Made by a program: the position numbers and the translations under genes
In this document: piece after piece, positions 1 to 6,207 of the stretch
How the letters are laid out: each line of letters starts with the position of its first letter
How positions within the stretch are numbered: position 1 is the first letter of the stretch
Notes under the pieces: generated by a model
Told to the model about the DNA's origin: nothing
The model's input: the letters and a program-made list of their open reading frames with translations, nothing else
Databases searched by the model: none
Source: Bifidobacteriaceae bacterium
Lineage (GTDB): Bacteria > Actinomycetota > Actinomycetes > Actinomycetales > WQXJ01
Length of the DNA stretch: 12,290 nt
Direction of reading: 5' to 3'
Assembly: GCA_031279575.1 (NCBI GenBank)
Contig: JAITIG010000175.1
Coordinates: 1-12,290 of the forward strand

Positions 1-2
1 CC

Positions 3-98
3 ACGCACCGCTTCCAACTGGGCGAGATGCTCCAGGCCTATGAGGTCTTCGGCCGCGCCGCCACCCACGACGCCCTCAAAGTAGTCCTCAAAGCCTGA
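3..98 (+). CDS. Zinc-dependent alcohol dehydrogenase (MDR family), C-terminal end only
   Basis: Only the last 31 codons and the TGA stop are in the window; the gene begins to the left. The visible tail reads THRFQLGEMLQAYEVFGRAA and then ends in HDALKVVLKA. A 'THxF.L.e...AYe.F..A....aLKVVL' ending is characteristic of medium-chain zinc-dependent alcohol dehydrogenases that use NAD(P)H. The catalytic zinc and nucleotide-binding parts are outside the window, so substrate and cofactor cannot be read. It points away from the rhamnose genes and converges on their 3' end. A role in handling the L-lactaldehyde made by RhaD is possible but is only a guess from proximity. The family call rests on a short fragment. 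Confidence 0.7.
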   Translation, partial: THRFQLGEMLQAYEVFGRAATHDALKVVLKA

Positions 99-102
99 CC
101 CC

Positions 103-125
103 CCCGGCCTTCTCGGCAGGCCGGG
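103..125 (+). terminator. Hairpin just after the dehydrogenase stop, possible terminator
   Basis: CCCGGCCT (103-110) and AGGCCGGG (118-125) form a perfect 8-bp stem around a 7-base loop, starting four bases after the TGA at 96-98. No T-run follows. Such U-less hairpins are common at gene ends in high-GC actinobacteria, but function is inferred from position alone. Confidence 0.4.
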
Positions 126-176
126 CGCCATCTTCGGGCGCGCTATCTTACCTGCGAGTCTAAGCAAGGAGTCACC

Positions 177-425
177 GTGCAGACAGCAGCCCGCCTGACC
201 TCGAAAGGCCAGGTCACAATCCCCAAGCCGATCCGCGACGCGCTCGGACTCGCGACCGGGGACGCGGTCGTCTTCCAGCTTGACGGCGAACGCGCGGCGC
301 TGGCCAAGACACCTGACTTCTTGGACCTGGCTGGATCGGTGCCGGTGCCGCCCGAACTGCACGGCGCCGGCTGGCCCGAAGCCCGGCGGGCAACCCGGCG
401 CGCCCGCGGGAGCCGCTTGGCATGA
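177..425 (+). CDS. AbrB/SpoVT-type antitoxin, VapB-like, apparently without its toxin
   Basis: An 82-residue protein starting at GTG 177, with AAGGAG at 166-171 as ribosome site. Residues 7-40 are a clear AbrB/MazE-like swapped-hairpin DNA-binding domain, with LTSKGQVTIPKPIRDALGL followed by a 'GDAVVFQLDGE' strand. The second half (KTPDFLDLAGSVPVPPEL and an Arg-rich tail) resembles the toxin-binding tail of actinobacterial VapB antitoxins. Such proteins normally neutralise a PIN-domain VapC RNase encoded immediately downstream and repress their own promoter. Here the stop overlaps an ATG (ATGA, 422-425), as expected for a coupled toxin, but that frame ends after 13 codons and the convergent rhaD gene follows. 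The protein may therefore be an orphan antitoxin or a stand-alone regulator. The domain call is firm; the toxin loss is an inference. Confidence 0.85.
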   Translation: MQTAARLTSKGQVTIPKPIRDALGLATGDAVVFQLDGERAALAKTPDFLDLAGSVPVPPELHGAGWPEARRATRRARGSRLA

Positions 426-463
426 CCGTTTTGCCCGATGCCGCCCGGGGCGGGGGCGGTTAG
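422..463 (+). pseudogene. Vestigial toxin start (13 codons) coupled to the antitoxin
   Basis: ATG at 422 overlaps the antitoxin stop in the ATGA arrangement typical of vapBC pairs. The frame reads MTVLPDAARGGGG and stops at 461-463. VapC toxins often begin M-T-V-hydrophobic-hydrophobic-D, so the first six residues look like the start of a PIN domain that is cut off as the sequence turns into a G/C-rich run. No other PIN motif was seen in the following bases, which belong to rhaD on the other strand. The overlap is directly visible; that this is a remnant and not chance is an inference from six residues. Confidence 0.35.
441..459. terminator. Weak G/C hairpin between convergent genes
   Basis: CCGCCC (441-446) pairs with GGGCGG (454-459) around a 7-base loop in the short gap between the antitoxin stop and the rhaD stop. 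It could serve either strand as a terminator. The stem is only 6 bp in very GC-rich sequence, and no T-run was seen, so support is weak. Confidence 0.25.
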
Positions 464-1332
464 AGGAGGGGGGTTTGGACGTTGAAGGCGGTGGCGACGG
501 CGCGCAGCTCGGCGTTGGTCAGGCCGCGGGACGGGCTGCCCGCGGCAGTGTTGAGGTGGTCGTAGAAGGCGCCGGTCTCGGCGTACTCGATCAGGTCGAC
601 CACTTTGAGCGGGCCGGCCGGCGAGCAGCCCAGCACCCCGTGTTTGGACCAGACGGCCAGCCGGTGGCGCCGCAGCGCCGCCACCGAGGCCTGGCACAAC
701 TCCTCCGAGCCGGGCACCATAAACTCCAGCACAGCCAACCCCTGCGGCAGTTGGATGATGGTCTCAGGCTCCCAGCGCAAGATGCGCTGGTTGAACACGC
801 CCGCCTCGCGGTTGGCGGCCACATGGGAAAGCGCCACCAGGTAGGGCGGCTGGGCGTGGACCACGGCGTGCCGCTCCAGGCCCGGCTGGCGCGCCACTTG
901 GTCTTGGTGGACCGCCAGGTGCGAGTTGAGCTCCGAGGTCGGCGCCTGCCAGGCCCGCTGCGGCGCGGAGCGCAGCTCCCCAACGCGCCCCTGCTCCCCC
1001 ACCGCGATGGCGGCCACGCCAGCCAAAGGCGCGGCGGCGAGATCGCGCAAGCGCTGGCCCGACCCAGTCACCAGCACCGTCCAACCGGCCAGGCGCGGCG
1101 CGGGGTGCGGCAACTCGAACGGCTCGGCCAGCGGGAACACCTCGTCGATGGCGCCCGCGGCGCGCAGGGCGACAGAAATGTTGCCCGCGCCGGCCTCGCA
1201 GGCGTGCAACTGGTCCAGCCTGGCGCCGGCCGCGCCCATCTCCGCCAGAGCCTGCGCCAGCGGCCCGCCCGGCAGCTCTTGGGCGCCCAGGCCAGCGCCG
1301 CTGGCAGATGATTCGGTTGACGGGGGGGTCAT
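460..1332 (-). CDS. rhaD: L-rhamnulose-1-phosphate aldolase (class II aldolase)
   Basis: This 290-residue protein cleaves L-rhamnulose 1-phosphate to dihydroxyacetone phosphate and L-lactaldehyde, the last step of phosphorylating rhamnose catabolism; the E. coli enzyme has 274 residues. The ATG at 1332 is chosen because AAGGAGG lies just upstream and the ATGA overlap couples it to the rhaB stop; an upstream in-frame extension looks non-coding. Visible class II aldolase features are the glycine/serine region EAGAGNIS (46-53), the phosphate-site TGSGQRL (89-95), Glu134 in PTSELNSHL, His159 in VVHAQPPYLVALSH, and His231 in WSKHGVLG. In E. coli RhaD zinc is held by a His-x-His pair plus a third His. 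Here the pair reads His159-Ala-Gln161, so one expected ligand is Gln. It is last in the rhaI-rhaB-rhaD operon. The assignment is firm from family match and context. Confidence 0.9.
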   Translation of the reverse strand: MTPPSTESSASGAGLGAQELPGGPLAQALAEMGAAGARLDQLHACEAGAGNISVALRAAGAIDEVFPLAEPFELPHPAPRLAGWTVLVTGSGQRLRDLAAAPLAGVAAIAVGEQGRVGELRSAPQRAWQAPTSELNSHLAVHQDQVARQPGLERHAVVHAQPPYLVALSHVAANREAGVFNQRILRWEPETIIQLPQGLAVLEFMVPGSEELCQASVAALRRHRLAVWSKHGVLGCSPAGPLKVVDLIEYAETGAFYDHLNTAAGSPSRGLTNAELRAVATAFNVQTPLL

Positions 1333-2894
1333 GGCTGTTCCTCCTTGGTTGCAACGGCGGCCGCGCCGCCCGGATGGTAGGTGGCGACCTGGCAGTGCGC
1401 CGCCACCAGCGCCCGCCAAGCCGCCCGGTTTTGGCCGCTGCCGGCGCCGCCGGCGCTACCTGCGCTGCCGACGGGGTCTATCGCGCCGATGGCGCCGGCC
1501 TGGACCAGCGCGTTGCCGATCACAGAAGCCTCGGCCGGCCCGGCCAGCGCCGGGCGGCCAGTGGCGTCCGCGGTGGCCTGGCACAGCAGGGCGTTGCGCG
1601 AGCCGCCGCCCACCAGGTGGACCCGCTCAACGGTTTGCCCGGCCAGGCGCGCCCCAGCCTCGACGGCGTCGCGGTAGGCCGCCGCCAGCGAGTCGATGAC
1701 GCAGCGGACAACCTCGTGGCGGCCCCTGGGCGGCCGGCCGCCGGCCTCGCGCACGGCATCGGCGATGCGCTGGGGCATGGCGCCGGGGGCGAGGAAGCGG
1801 GGGTCGGCCGCATCGAACAAGGTCGGGGCGGGCGGCAGGGCGGCGGCGCCCGCCAGCAGGGCGGCGGTCTCGGCCGGGCCGCCGGCCGGCGCCCACTGCC
1901 GTTGGCATTCGCTCAGCAGCCACAGCCCGTTGACGTTCTTGAGGTACCTCACCGTGCCGCCCACCCCCAGCTCGTTGGTGAAGTTGGCCGCCCGCGAGGC
2001 CTCGCTCAGCACCGGGCGGCCCAGTTCCAACCCGATCAGCGACCAGGTCCCGCTGGAGACGTAGGCGAAGCCGGGGCCCCCAGCCGGGACCGCCGCCACG
2101 GCCGATGCCGTGTCGTGGCTGGCCACCGCCACCACCTTGGTGCCGGGGGCCAGCCCGGTGGCGGCGCCAGCCCTGGGGCAGAGCTGGCCGATGACCGCGC
2201 CCGGCTCGACCACCGGTTGGAACAGGCGGCGCGGGAAGCCCAGGGCGTCGATCACCGGCCAGCACCAGTCCCGCCCCGAGACATCGAGCAGGCCGGTGGT
2301 GGAGGCGTTGGTGACCTCGGCGCCGGTTTTGCCGGTCAGGCGGTAGCTCAGCAAATCGGGCAGCAGCAGCAGGCTTTGGGCTTGGCGGAGCTTGGCGGGC
2401 GGCTCGGCCGCCAACTGGAAAACAGTGTTGAACCGCTGGTGGGCCACCCCGGTGGCGGCGTACAACTGGCGGTCTGGGATGAGGTCCCAAACCCGCTGCG
2501 GCGCCCCCTCGGTGCGGCCGTCGCGGTAGCTGACCGGGTCCCCCAGCAGGGCGCCATCTGAGTCCACCAGGCCGTAGTCGACCCCCCAGGAGTCGATCCC
2601 CACCGAGTCGATCGGGCCGCTGGCGGCGGCCCGGCGCAGGCCCTCGACCAGGTTGGCCCAGATCGCCTCGAAGTCCCAGCGCAGGTGGCCGTCCCGGTGG
2701 GAGGAGCTGGTCGGGAAGCGGTGGGCTTGGCTGACCTCGAAGCTGTCCGGACCGACTTGGGCCACCATCACCCGCCCCGAGGTGGCCCCCAGGTCCACGG
2801 CGGCGACCCGGGCCGGGCGCCCGCCGCCCCGAGCCGACCCAGCGGGCCCAGCGCCCTGGGCGCCCTGGGCAGACCCGGCGGGCGGCTGGGGCAT
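1329..2894 (-). CDS. rhaB: Rhamnulokinase (FGGY carbohydrate kinase)
   Basis: This kinase phosphorylates L-rhamnulose with ATP to L-rhamnulose 1-phosphate in the cytoplasm. The ATG at 2894 gives 521 residues, against about 489 in E. coli. It starts one base after the rhaI stop, with a GGGGGG tract upstream; an ATG at 2927 would overlap rhaI. The first 28 residues are a Gly/Ala/Pro-rich extension. FGGY landmarks are the phosphate loop AAVDLGATSGR (31-41), the sugar-binding stretch VGIDSWGVDYGLVDSDG, the likely catalytic base Asp261 in SHDTASAV, the nucleotide-site segment YVSSGTWSLIG, and the C-terminal VGGGSRNALLCQATADATG followed by GPAEASVIGNAL. 'SWGVDYGL' is typical of rhamnulokinases and separates it from glycerol and xylulose kinases. 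The end overlaps rhaD by four bases (ATGA), so the two are probably co-translated. Confidence 0.93.
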   Translation of the reverse strand: MPQPPAGSAQGAQGAGPAGSARGGGRPARVAAVDLGATSGRVMVAQVGPDSFEVSQAHRFPTSSSHRDGHLRWDFEAIWANLVEGLRRAAASGPIDSVGIDSWGVDYGLVDSDGALLGDPVSYRDGRTEGAPQRVWDLIPDRQLYAATGVAHQRFNTVFQLAAEPPAKLRQAQSLLLLPDLLSYRLTGKTGAEVTNASTTGLLDVSGRDWCWPVIDALGFPRRLFQPVVEPGAVIGQLCPRAGAATGLAPGTKVVAVASHDTASAVAAVPAGGPGFAYVSSGTWSLIGLELGRPVLSEASRAANFTNELGVGGTVRYLKNVNGLWLLSECQRQWAPAGGPAETAALLAGAAALPPAPTLFDAADPRFLAPGAMPQRIADAVREAGGRPPRGRHEVVRCVIDSLAAAYRDAVEAGARLAGQTVERVHLVGGGSRNALLCQATADATGRPALAGPAEASVIGNALVQAGAIGAIDPVGSAGSAGGAGSGQNRAAWRALVAAHCQVATYHPGGAAAVATKEEQP

Positions 2895-2895
2895 G

Positions 2896-4071
2896 TCAGG
2901 CCCCCCAGGACGCCTGGGTGCCGCCAATCCGCTCGGCGGCGATCTTGGCCTCGTAGCCGGAGGCTTTGAAGGCGGCTATCGGGTCGCCGTCCAGGCCCAT
3001 CGACTGGCGCAGCTCGGCCAGCAGGGGGCGCACATCGCTGTTGTAGGCGTCCATCAGCAGGCCGTTGGCGTCCAGCACGGCGCCTTCGCGCTGGGCGGCG
3101 GCCAAGGCGGGGCGGTCCACCAGCAGGGCTTTGGCCGTGGCCTCTTGGACGTTCATGATGGAGCGGATTTGGCCTTGGATCTTCGGCTCGACGTTGTGGC
3201 ATTGGTCGAGCATGAAGTTCACGCCCGCCGCCGGGGCCAGCGCGCCGGCCGCGACAATCTCGTTCATGATGCGGAAGAGCTGGAACGGGTCGGCCGCGCC
3301 AACCATCAAGTCGTCATCGGCGTAGAAGCGGGAGTTGAAGTCGAAGGCGCCCAGGCGGCCTTGGCGCAGCAACTGCATCACAATGAACTCAATGTTGGTG
3401 CCGGGCGCGTGGTGGCCGGTGTCCAACACCACTGTGGCGCGCTCGCCCAGGGCCAGGCAGTGCAGCAGCGCGGTGCCCCAATCGGGCACGTCGGTGGCGT
3501 AGAAGGCGGGCTCGAAGAGCTTGTATTCCAGCAGCAGGCGCTGGTCTGAGTCCATGGCGGCGTAGATCTCCGCCAGCGATGCGGCCAGCCACTGCTGGCG
3601 GGCGGCGAGGTCGCCCTGGCCGGGGTAGTTGAGCCCGTCCGGCAGCCAGATCTTCAACTCCTTGGAGCCGATAGCGCGCATCACCTCGATGCATTCGACG
3701 TGGTGGGCGATGGCCTTGGCCCTGATGGCCGGGTCCGCGTTGGTCAGCGAGCCGAACTTGTAGGAGTCGTCTTGGAACAGGTTGGAGTTGACCACGGACA
3801 GGCTTATCCCCAAGCTGGCGGCGTGCTCGGCCAGGGCGGTGTAGTCCTCCACCTTGTCCCACGGGATGTGCAGCGAGACCCGGGGGGTGATGCCGGTGTA
3901 GCGGTGGACTTGGGCCGCGTCTGAGACTTTCTCGAATGGGTCGCGCGGCGTGCCGGGGGTGCCGAAGACCTTGAACCGGGTGCCGGCGTTGCCGAAGGCC
4001 CACGATGGCACCTCGACACTCTGGGCTCTGAGTGCGGCCAGGATGGATGCTTGGTCGGTGTTGATTGCCAT
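2896..4071 (-). CDS. rhaI: L-rhamnose isomerase (RhaI type)
   Basis: The 391-residue enzyme interconverts L-rhamnose and L-rhamnulose, the first step of the pathway. The start is ATG 4071, preceded by AAAGGAG. It is a TIM-barrel, two-metal isomerase of the Pseudomonas/Gram-positive RhaI type and not the E. coli RhaA type. Likely metal and active-site residues are Glu182 in LLLEYKLFEPAFY, Asp217 and His220 in VLDTGHHAPGTNIE, Asp252 and Asp254 in FYADDDL, and Asp289 in NFMLDQCHNVEPK. By spacing, the position that holds a metal-ligating His in the Pseudomonas stutzeri enzyme (His281, from memory) is Asp244 here (AFDFNSRF). The C-terminal MNVQEATAKALLVD is also family-like. It is the first gene of the rhaI-rhaB-rhaD operon and lies downstream of the operator and hairpin in the 4072-4280 gap. 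Confidence 0.93.
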   Translation of the reverse strand: MAINTDQASILAALRAQSVEVPSWAFGNAGTRFKVFGTPGTPRDPFEKVSDAAQVHRYTGITPRVSLHIPWDKVEDYTALAEHAASLGISLSVVNSNLFQDDSYKFGSLTNADPAIRAKAIAHHVECIEVMRAIGSKELKIWLPDGLNYPGQGDLAARQQWLAASLAEIYAAMDSDQRLLLEYKLFEPAFYATDVPDWGTALLHCLALGERATVVLDTGHHAPGTNIEFIVMQLLRQGRLGAFDFNSRFYADDDLMVGAADPFQLFRIMNEIVAAGALAPAAGVNFMLDQCHNVEPKIQGQIRSIMNVQEATAKALLVDRPALAAAQREGAVLDANGLLMDAYNSDVRPLLAELRQSMGLDGDPIAAFKASGYEAKIAAERIGGTQASWGA

Positions 4072-4181
4072 GCGGCGCTCCTTTGCTCCGTTGGGTTGGT
4101 GGTGGCCGGCCGCCCCGGGCTGAACTGCCCGCGGCGGGCCGGGTTATTGCCTTGGCGCCGGCCGGGCTCCGGTCCCGGGAG

Positions 4182-4208
4182 GCCTGCGGGCGCCGGGCGC
4201 CCGCAGGC
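4182..4208 (-). terminator. Perfect 12-bp hairpin in the lacI-rhaI gap
   Basis: GCCTGCGGGCGC (4182-4193) and GCGCCCGCAGGC (4197-4208) are exact inverted repeats around a CGG loop. It lies 26 bases past the operator core in the minus-strand direction and about 110 bases before rhaI. No T-run follows. It may terminate the lacI transcript, or, if the rha promoter overlaps the operator, lie in the rhaI 5' leader as an attenuator or RNA-stability element. The pairing is certain; the role is not. Confidence 0.5.
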
Positions 4209-4234
4209 GGGCCAAGTTCTGAGGACTTCGCTTA

Positions 4235-4246
4235 TGAAACGTTTCA
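4235..4246. promoter_or_regulatory. LacI-family operator upstream of rhaI
   Basis: TGAAACGTTTCA is a perfect 12-bp palindrome with the central CG typical of LacI-family operators. It lies between the lacI stop and the rhaI start in an A/T-rich island that stands out from its surroundings. On the minus strand TTGAAA within it could act as a -35 element, so a bound repressor would block the promoter; no convincing -10 was found. The adjacent LacI regulator is the obvious candidate ligand. Confidence 0.75.
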
Positions 4247-4280
4247 ATAAGGATCATGCTACGGGCCGCTGGGCGGCGCG

Positions 4281-5405
4281 TCAAATCCGCCCGCCGCCAG
4301 GGCCTCCACCCCGGCCGGGCGGCGGCTCGGTTGAGGCCCGGACCACCAGTTCGGGGACAAAGGTGATGTGCTCCACCGCTTGGCCGGGGCCGGCCTGGGC
4401 CAGCATGGCGGCCGCCCGCCGGCCCATCTGGTAGGTCGGCTGGCGCACCGAGGTCAGCGGCACGGCGCGGTCCTGGGCCGCGTCGATATCGTCGAAGCCG
4501 ACAATTGGGTAGCGTTCGGGGCTGTAGCGCCCCGCCCGGCGCAGCGCCCGCTGCACGCCGATGGCGACCAAGTCGTTGACGCAGAAGATGGCGCTCGGCC
4601 CCGGGTCGCCCGCCAGCCAGGCCGCCGCCGCCGCCGCGCCGCCGCGCGAATCGATCTGGCCCACCTCGATCTGCCGCAGCCGCCCGCCGGCCAGGGCGGC
4701 GAGCCCAGCCGCGGCATCGGCCCCCCGGCCGTCCCCGGGGCCGGCGCCGGGGCTCGGGGCCGGGGCGGCGCTTGGGCCAAGGCCGGCCAGGGCCTCGGCC
4801 GCGCCGGCCGCCCGCTCGGCGCATTGGCGCAGCTGGGGCGGGCCGTTGAACATGGTGACGCGGTCAAAGCCAAGGCCCATCAGGTGGCGCACGGCGGCCC
4901 GGGCGCCGGCCCGGTTGTCGACCCGCACCGAGGAGATGGGCAGGTCGGGGAACTCTGACTCCAGCAAGACCAGCTTCAAACCGCGCTCCGCCAACTCCCG
5001 GCAGACGCTCCCGGTCTGGTCCACCGAGGCCACCAGCGCCCCCGCCACCCCCTGGCTCTCAAACAAGCGCAGGTAGCGCGCCTCGCGCCGCGGGTCGCCA
5101 TCGGAGCTGCCAACCAGCAGGGCCTGGCGGTCCGGGTCGAGCTGGTCCTCGATGCCGCGCGCCACGTCGGTGTAAAAAGGGTTGCGGATGTCGAGCAGCA
5201 CCGCGCCCACCGCCGACCACCCGCCCGAGCGCAGTTGCCGGGCCGCCCCGCTGGGCACAAAGCCGAGCTGCTCAATCGCCCGCTCAACCCGCTGGCGCGT
5301 GGCCGGCGCCACCCGCTCCGGCTTGTTCAGAACGTTGGAGGCGGTGCCCAGCGAGACACCCGCCGCCTGCGCCACATCGACGATGGTCGCCCTCGCCCCA
5401 GCCAC
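4281..5405 (-). CDS. LacI-family transcriptional regulator, probable rhamnose-operon repressor
   Basis: With the GTG start at 5405 this is a 374-residue LacI/GalR regulator. That start is favoured over an ATG at 5435 because the latter would place an operator-like site inside the coding region, and GAGAGGGGGG lies just before the GTG. Residues 7-27 form the helix-turn-helix (TIVDVAQAAGVSLGTASNVL), followed by the hinge segment FVPSGAARQLRSG. The rest is a periplasmic-binding-like sugar sensor, with VGAVLLDIRNPFYTDVARGIE, GALVASVDQTG, SSVRVDNRAGARAAVRHL, AIFCVNDLVAIGVQRAL, VGFDDIDAA, and a C-terminal VRQPTYQMGRRAA. A Gly/Pro/Ala-rich insertion interrupts the sensor at about residues 209-231. 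It is upstream of rhaI in the same direction with the operator between them, so rhamnose or rhamnulose is the likely effector; that is inference from position. Confidence 0.9.
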   Translation of the reverse strand: MAGARATIVDVAQAAGVSLGTASNVLNKPERVAPATRQRVERAIEQLGFVPSGAARQLRSGGWSAVGAVLLDIRNPFYTDVARGIEDQLDPDRQALLVGSSDGDPRREARYLRLFESQGVAGALVASVDQTGSVCRELAERGLKLVLLESEFPDLPISSVRVDNRAGARAAVRHLMGLGFDRVTMFNGPPQLRQCAERAAGAAEALAGLGPSAAPAPSPGAGPGDGRGADAAAGLAALAGGRLRQIEVGQIDSRGGAAAAAAWLAGDPGPSAIFCVNDLVAIGVQRALRRAGRYSPERYPIVGFDDIDAAQDRAVPLTSVRQPTYQMGRRAAAMLAQAGPGQAVEHITFVPELVVRASTEPPPGRGGGPGGGRI

Positions 5406-5418
5406 CGCGCCCCCCTCT

Positions 5419-5430
5419 CGAAACCTTTCA
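5419..5430. promoter_or_regulatory. Second, imperfect operator copy just upstream of lacI
   Basis: CGAAACCTTTCA matches the rhaI operator at 10 of 12 positions and keeps both GAAA/TTTC half-sites with a changed centre. It lies 14 bases upstream of the proposed GTG start of lacI, next to its ribosome site, which suggests autoregulation. If translation began at ATG 5435 it would be inside the coding region. Confidence 0.5.
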
Positions 5431-5448
5431 ACCATGCTACCGGCCCCG

Positions 5449-5476
5449 CGCCCGCTAGACCTTCAAGCCGCGGGCG
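5449..5476 (-). terminator. Hairpin straddling the Nudix-regulator stop codon
   Basis: CGCCCGC (5449-5455) pairs with GCGGGCG (5470-5476), a perfect 7-bp stem with a 14-base loop that contains the stop codon at 5463-5465. It could end the upstream transcript before lacI. There is no T-run and the sequence is GC-rich, so confidence is low. Confidence 0.3.
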
Positions 5477-6161
5477 GGGGGCGCATGATGGGGGGGTTGA
5501 GCGCGGTCGAGGCCGGGTCGAGGCCGCCGGCGGCGCGGTACAGCCGGGCCGGCCGGCCGGGTTGGCCCGGCGGCGTCCGGCCGGCCGGTTCGACAATGCC
5601 GCTGCTGGCCACCTTGCGCGAGAAGTTGCGCGGATCCAGCTCGATCCCCCACACCGCCTGGTAGACGCCGCGCAATTGCGCCATGGTGAACTCGGCCGGA
5701 ATGAAGGCCAAGGCCAGGGCCGAATATTCAAGCTTGCCCCGGGCCCGCTCCAGGCCGTCGGCCAAGATGCGGCCGTGCCCGAGGGCCAGCTCGCCGATTT
5801 GCGAGGCGTCAACCCAGGCGGCCCCCGCCGCCTCGCCGCCCGCCGCCGGGGACAGCAGCAAGTAGGCGACCGAGACCACCGGGCAGCCTTGGCGCCGGCG
5901 CAGCGGGCCGTAAGTGCGCAACTGCTCCAGGTGCCCCGGCTCCGCCGCGCCCGCCGCCTGGGCCAACTCCCGCCGCGCGGCCTGGCCCAAGTCCTCCCCG
6001 GCGCGGACAAATCCCCCCGGCAGCGCCAGCCGCCCCCGCCCCGGCTCCGCGCGATCCGCCAGCAGCGCCCACAAGCGCCCGGCGCGAACCGTCAGCGCGA
6101 CGATCTCCACCGCCACAGCCGCGCGCACGGCATCGTCCGGGAATTCCGCTTCTGAGGCCAC
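5463..6161 (-). CDS. NrtR-like regulator: degenerate Nudix domain plus winged helix
   Basis: A 232-residue protein from the GTG at 6161; the reading frame continues upstream into DAO-gene sequence, but that part has no recognisable domain. Residues 10-110 are Nudix-like. The box at 50-72 keeps Gly50, Glu56, Arg64, Glu65 and Gly71, but the catalytic Glu pair of the consensus is Gln68-Ala69, so hydrolysis is doubtful. Residues 145-205 look like the NrtR C-terminal winged helix (FTMAQLRGVYQAVWGIELDP then RNFSRKVASSGIVEP). In this family the Nudix fold senses a nucleotide such as ADP-ribose and controls NAD or sugar-catabolism genes. The effector and targets cannot be read here. No strong ribosome site precedes the GTG; a TATCCT 13 bases upstream might allow a near-leaderless transcript. 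It is flanked by the DAO gene and lacI on the same strand. Confidence 0.8.
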   Translation of the reverse strand: MASEAEFPDDAVRAAVAVEIVALTVRAGRLWALLADRAEPGRGRLALPGGFVRAGEDLGQAARRELAQAAGAAEPGHLEQLRTYGPLRRRQGCPVVSVAYLLLSPAAGGEAAGAAWVDASQIGELALGHGRILADGLERARGKLEYSALALAFIPAEFTMAQLRGVYQAVWGIELDPRNFSRKVASSGIVEPAGRTPPGQPGRPARLYRAAGGLDPASTALNPPIMRPPPAA

Positions 6162-6207
6162 CCAGCCAGGATAGGCGGCCCCCGCCCCGCCCCTCAACGC
6201 CCTGGCC

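Noticed and set aside
144..149. TATCTT as a -10 box for the antitoxin gene
   Set aside because: No matching -35 element could be found at the proper distance, so a promoter call is not supported.
1333..1419. N-terminal extension of rhaD to an upstream ATG
   Set aside because: The added residues are low-complexity and overlap the rhaB coding end; ATG 1332 has a strong AAGGAGG and an ATGA overlap.
1308..2561. Long plus-strand open frame opposite rhaB
   Set aside because: It is the antisense shadow of rhaB in very GC-rich DNA where stop codons are rare; its protein is Arg/Gly/Ala/Pro-rich with no domain.
2895..2927. Longer rhaB start at ATG 2927
   Set aside because: It would overlap the rhaI coding end by over 30 bases; ATG 2894 follows the rhaI stop by one base.
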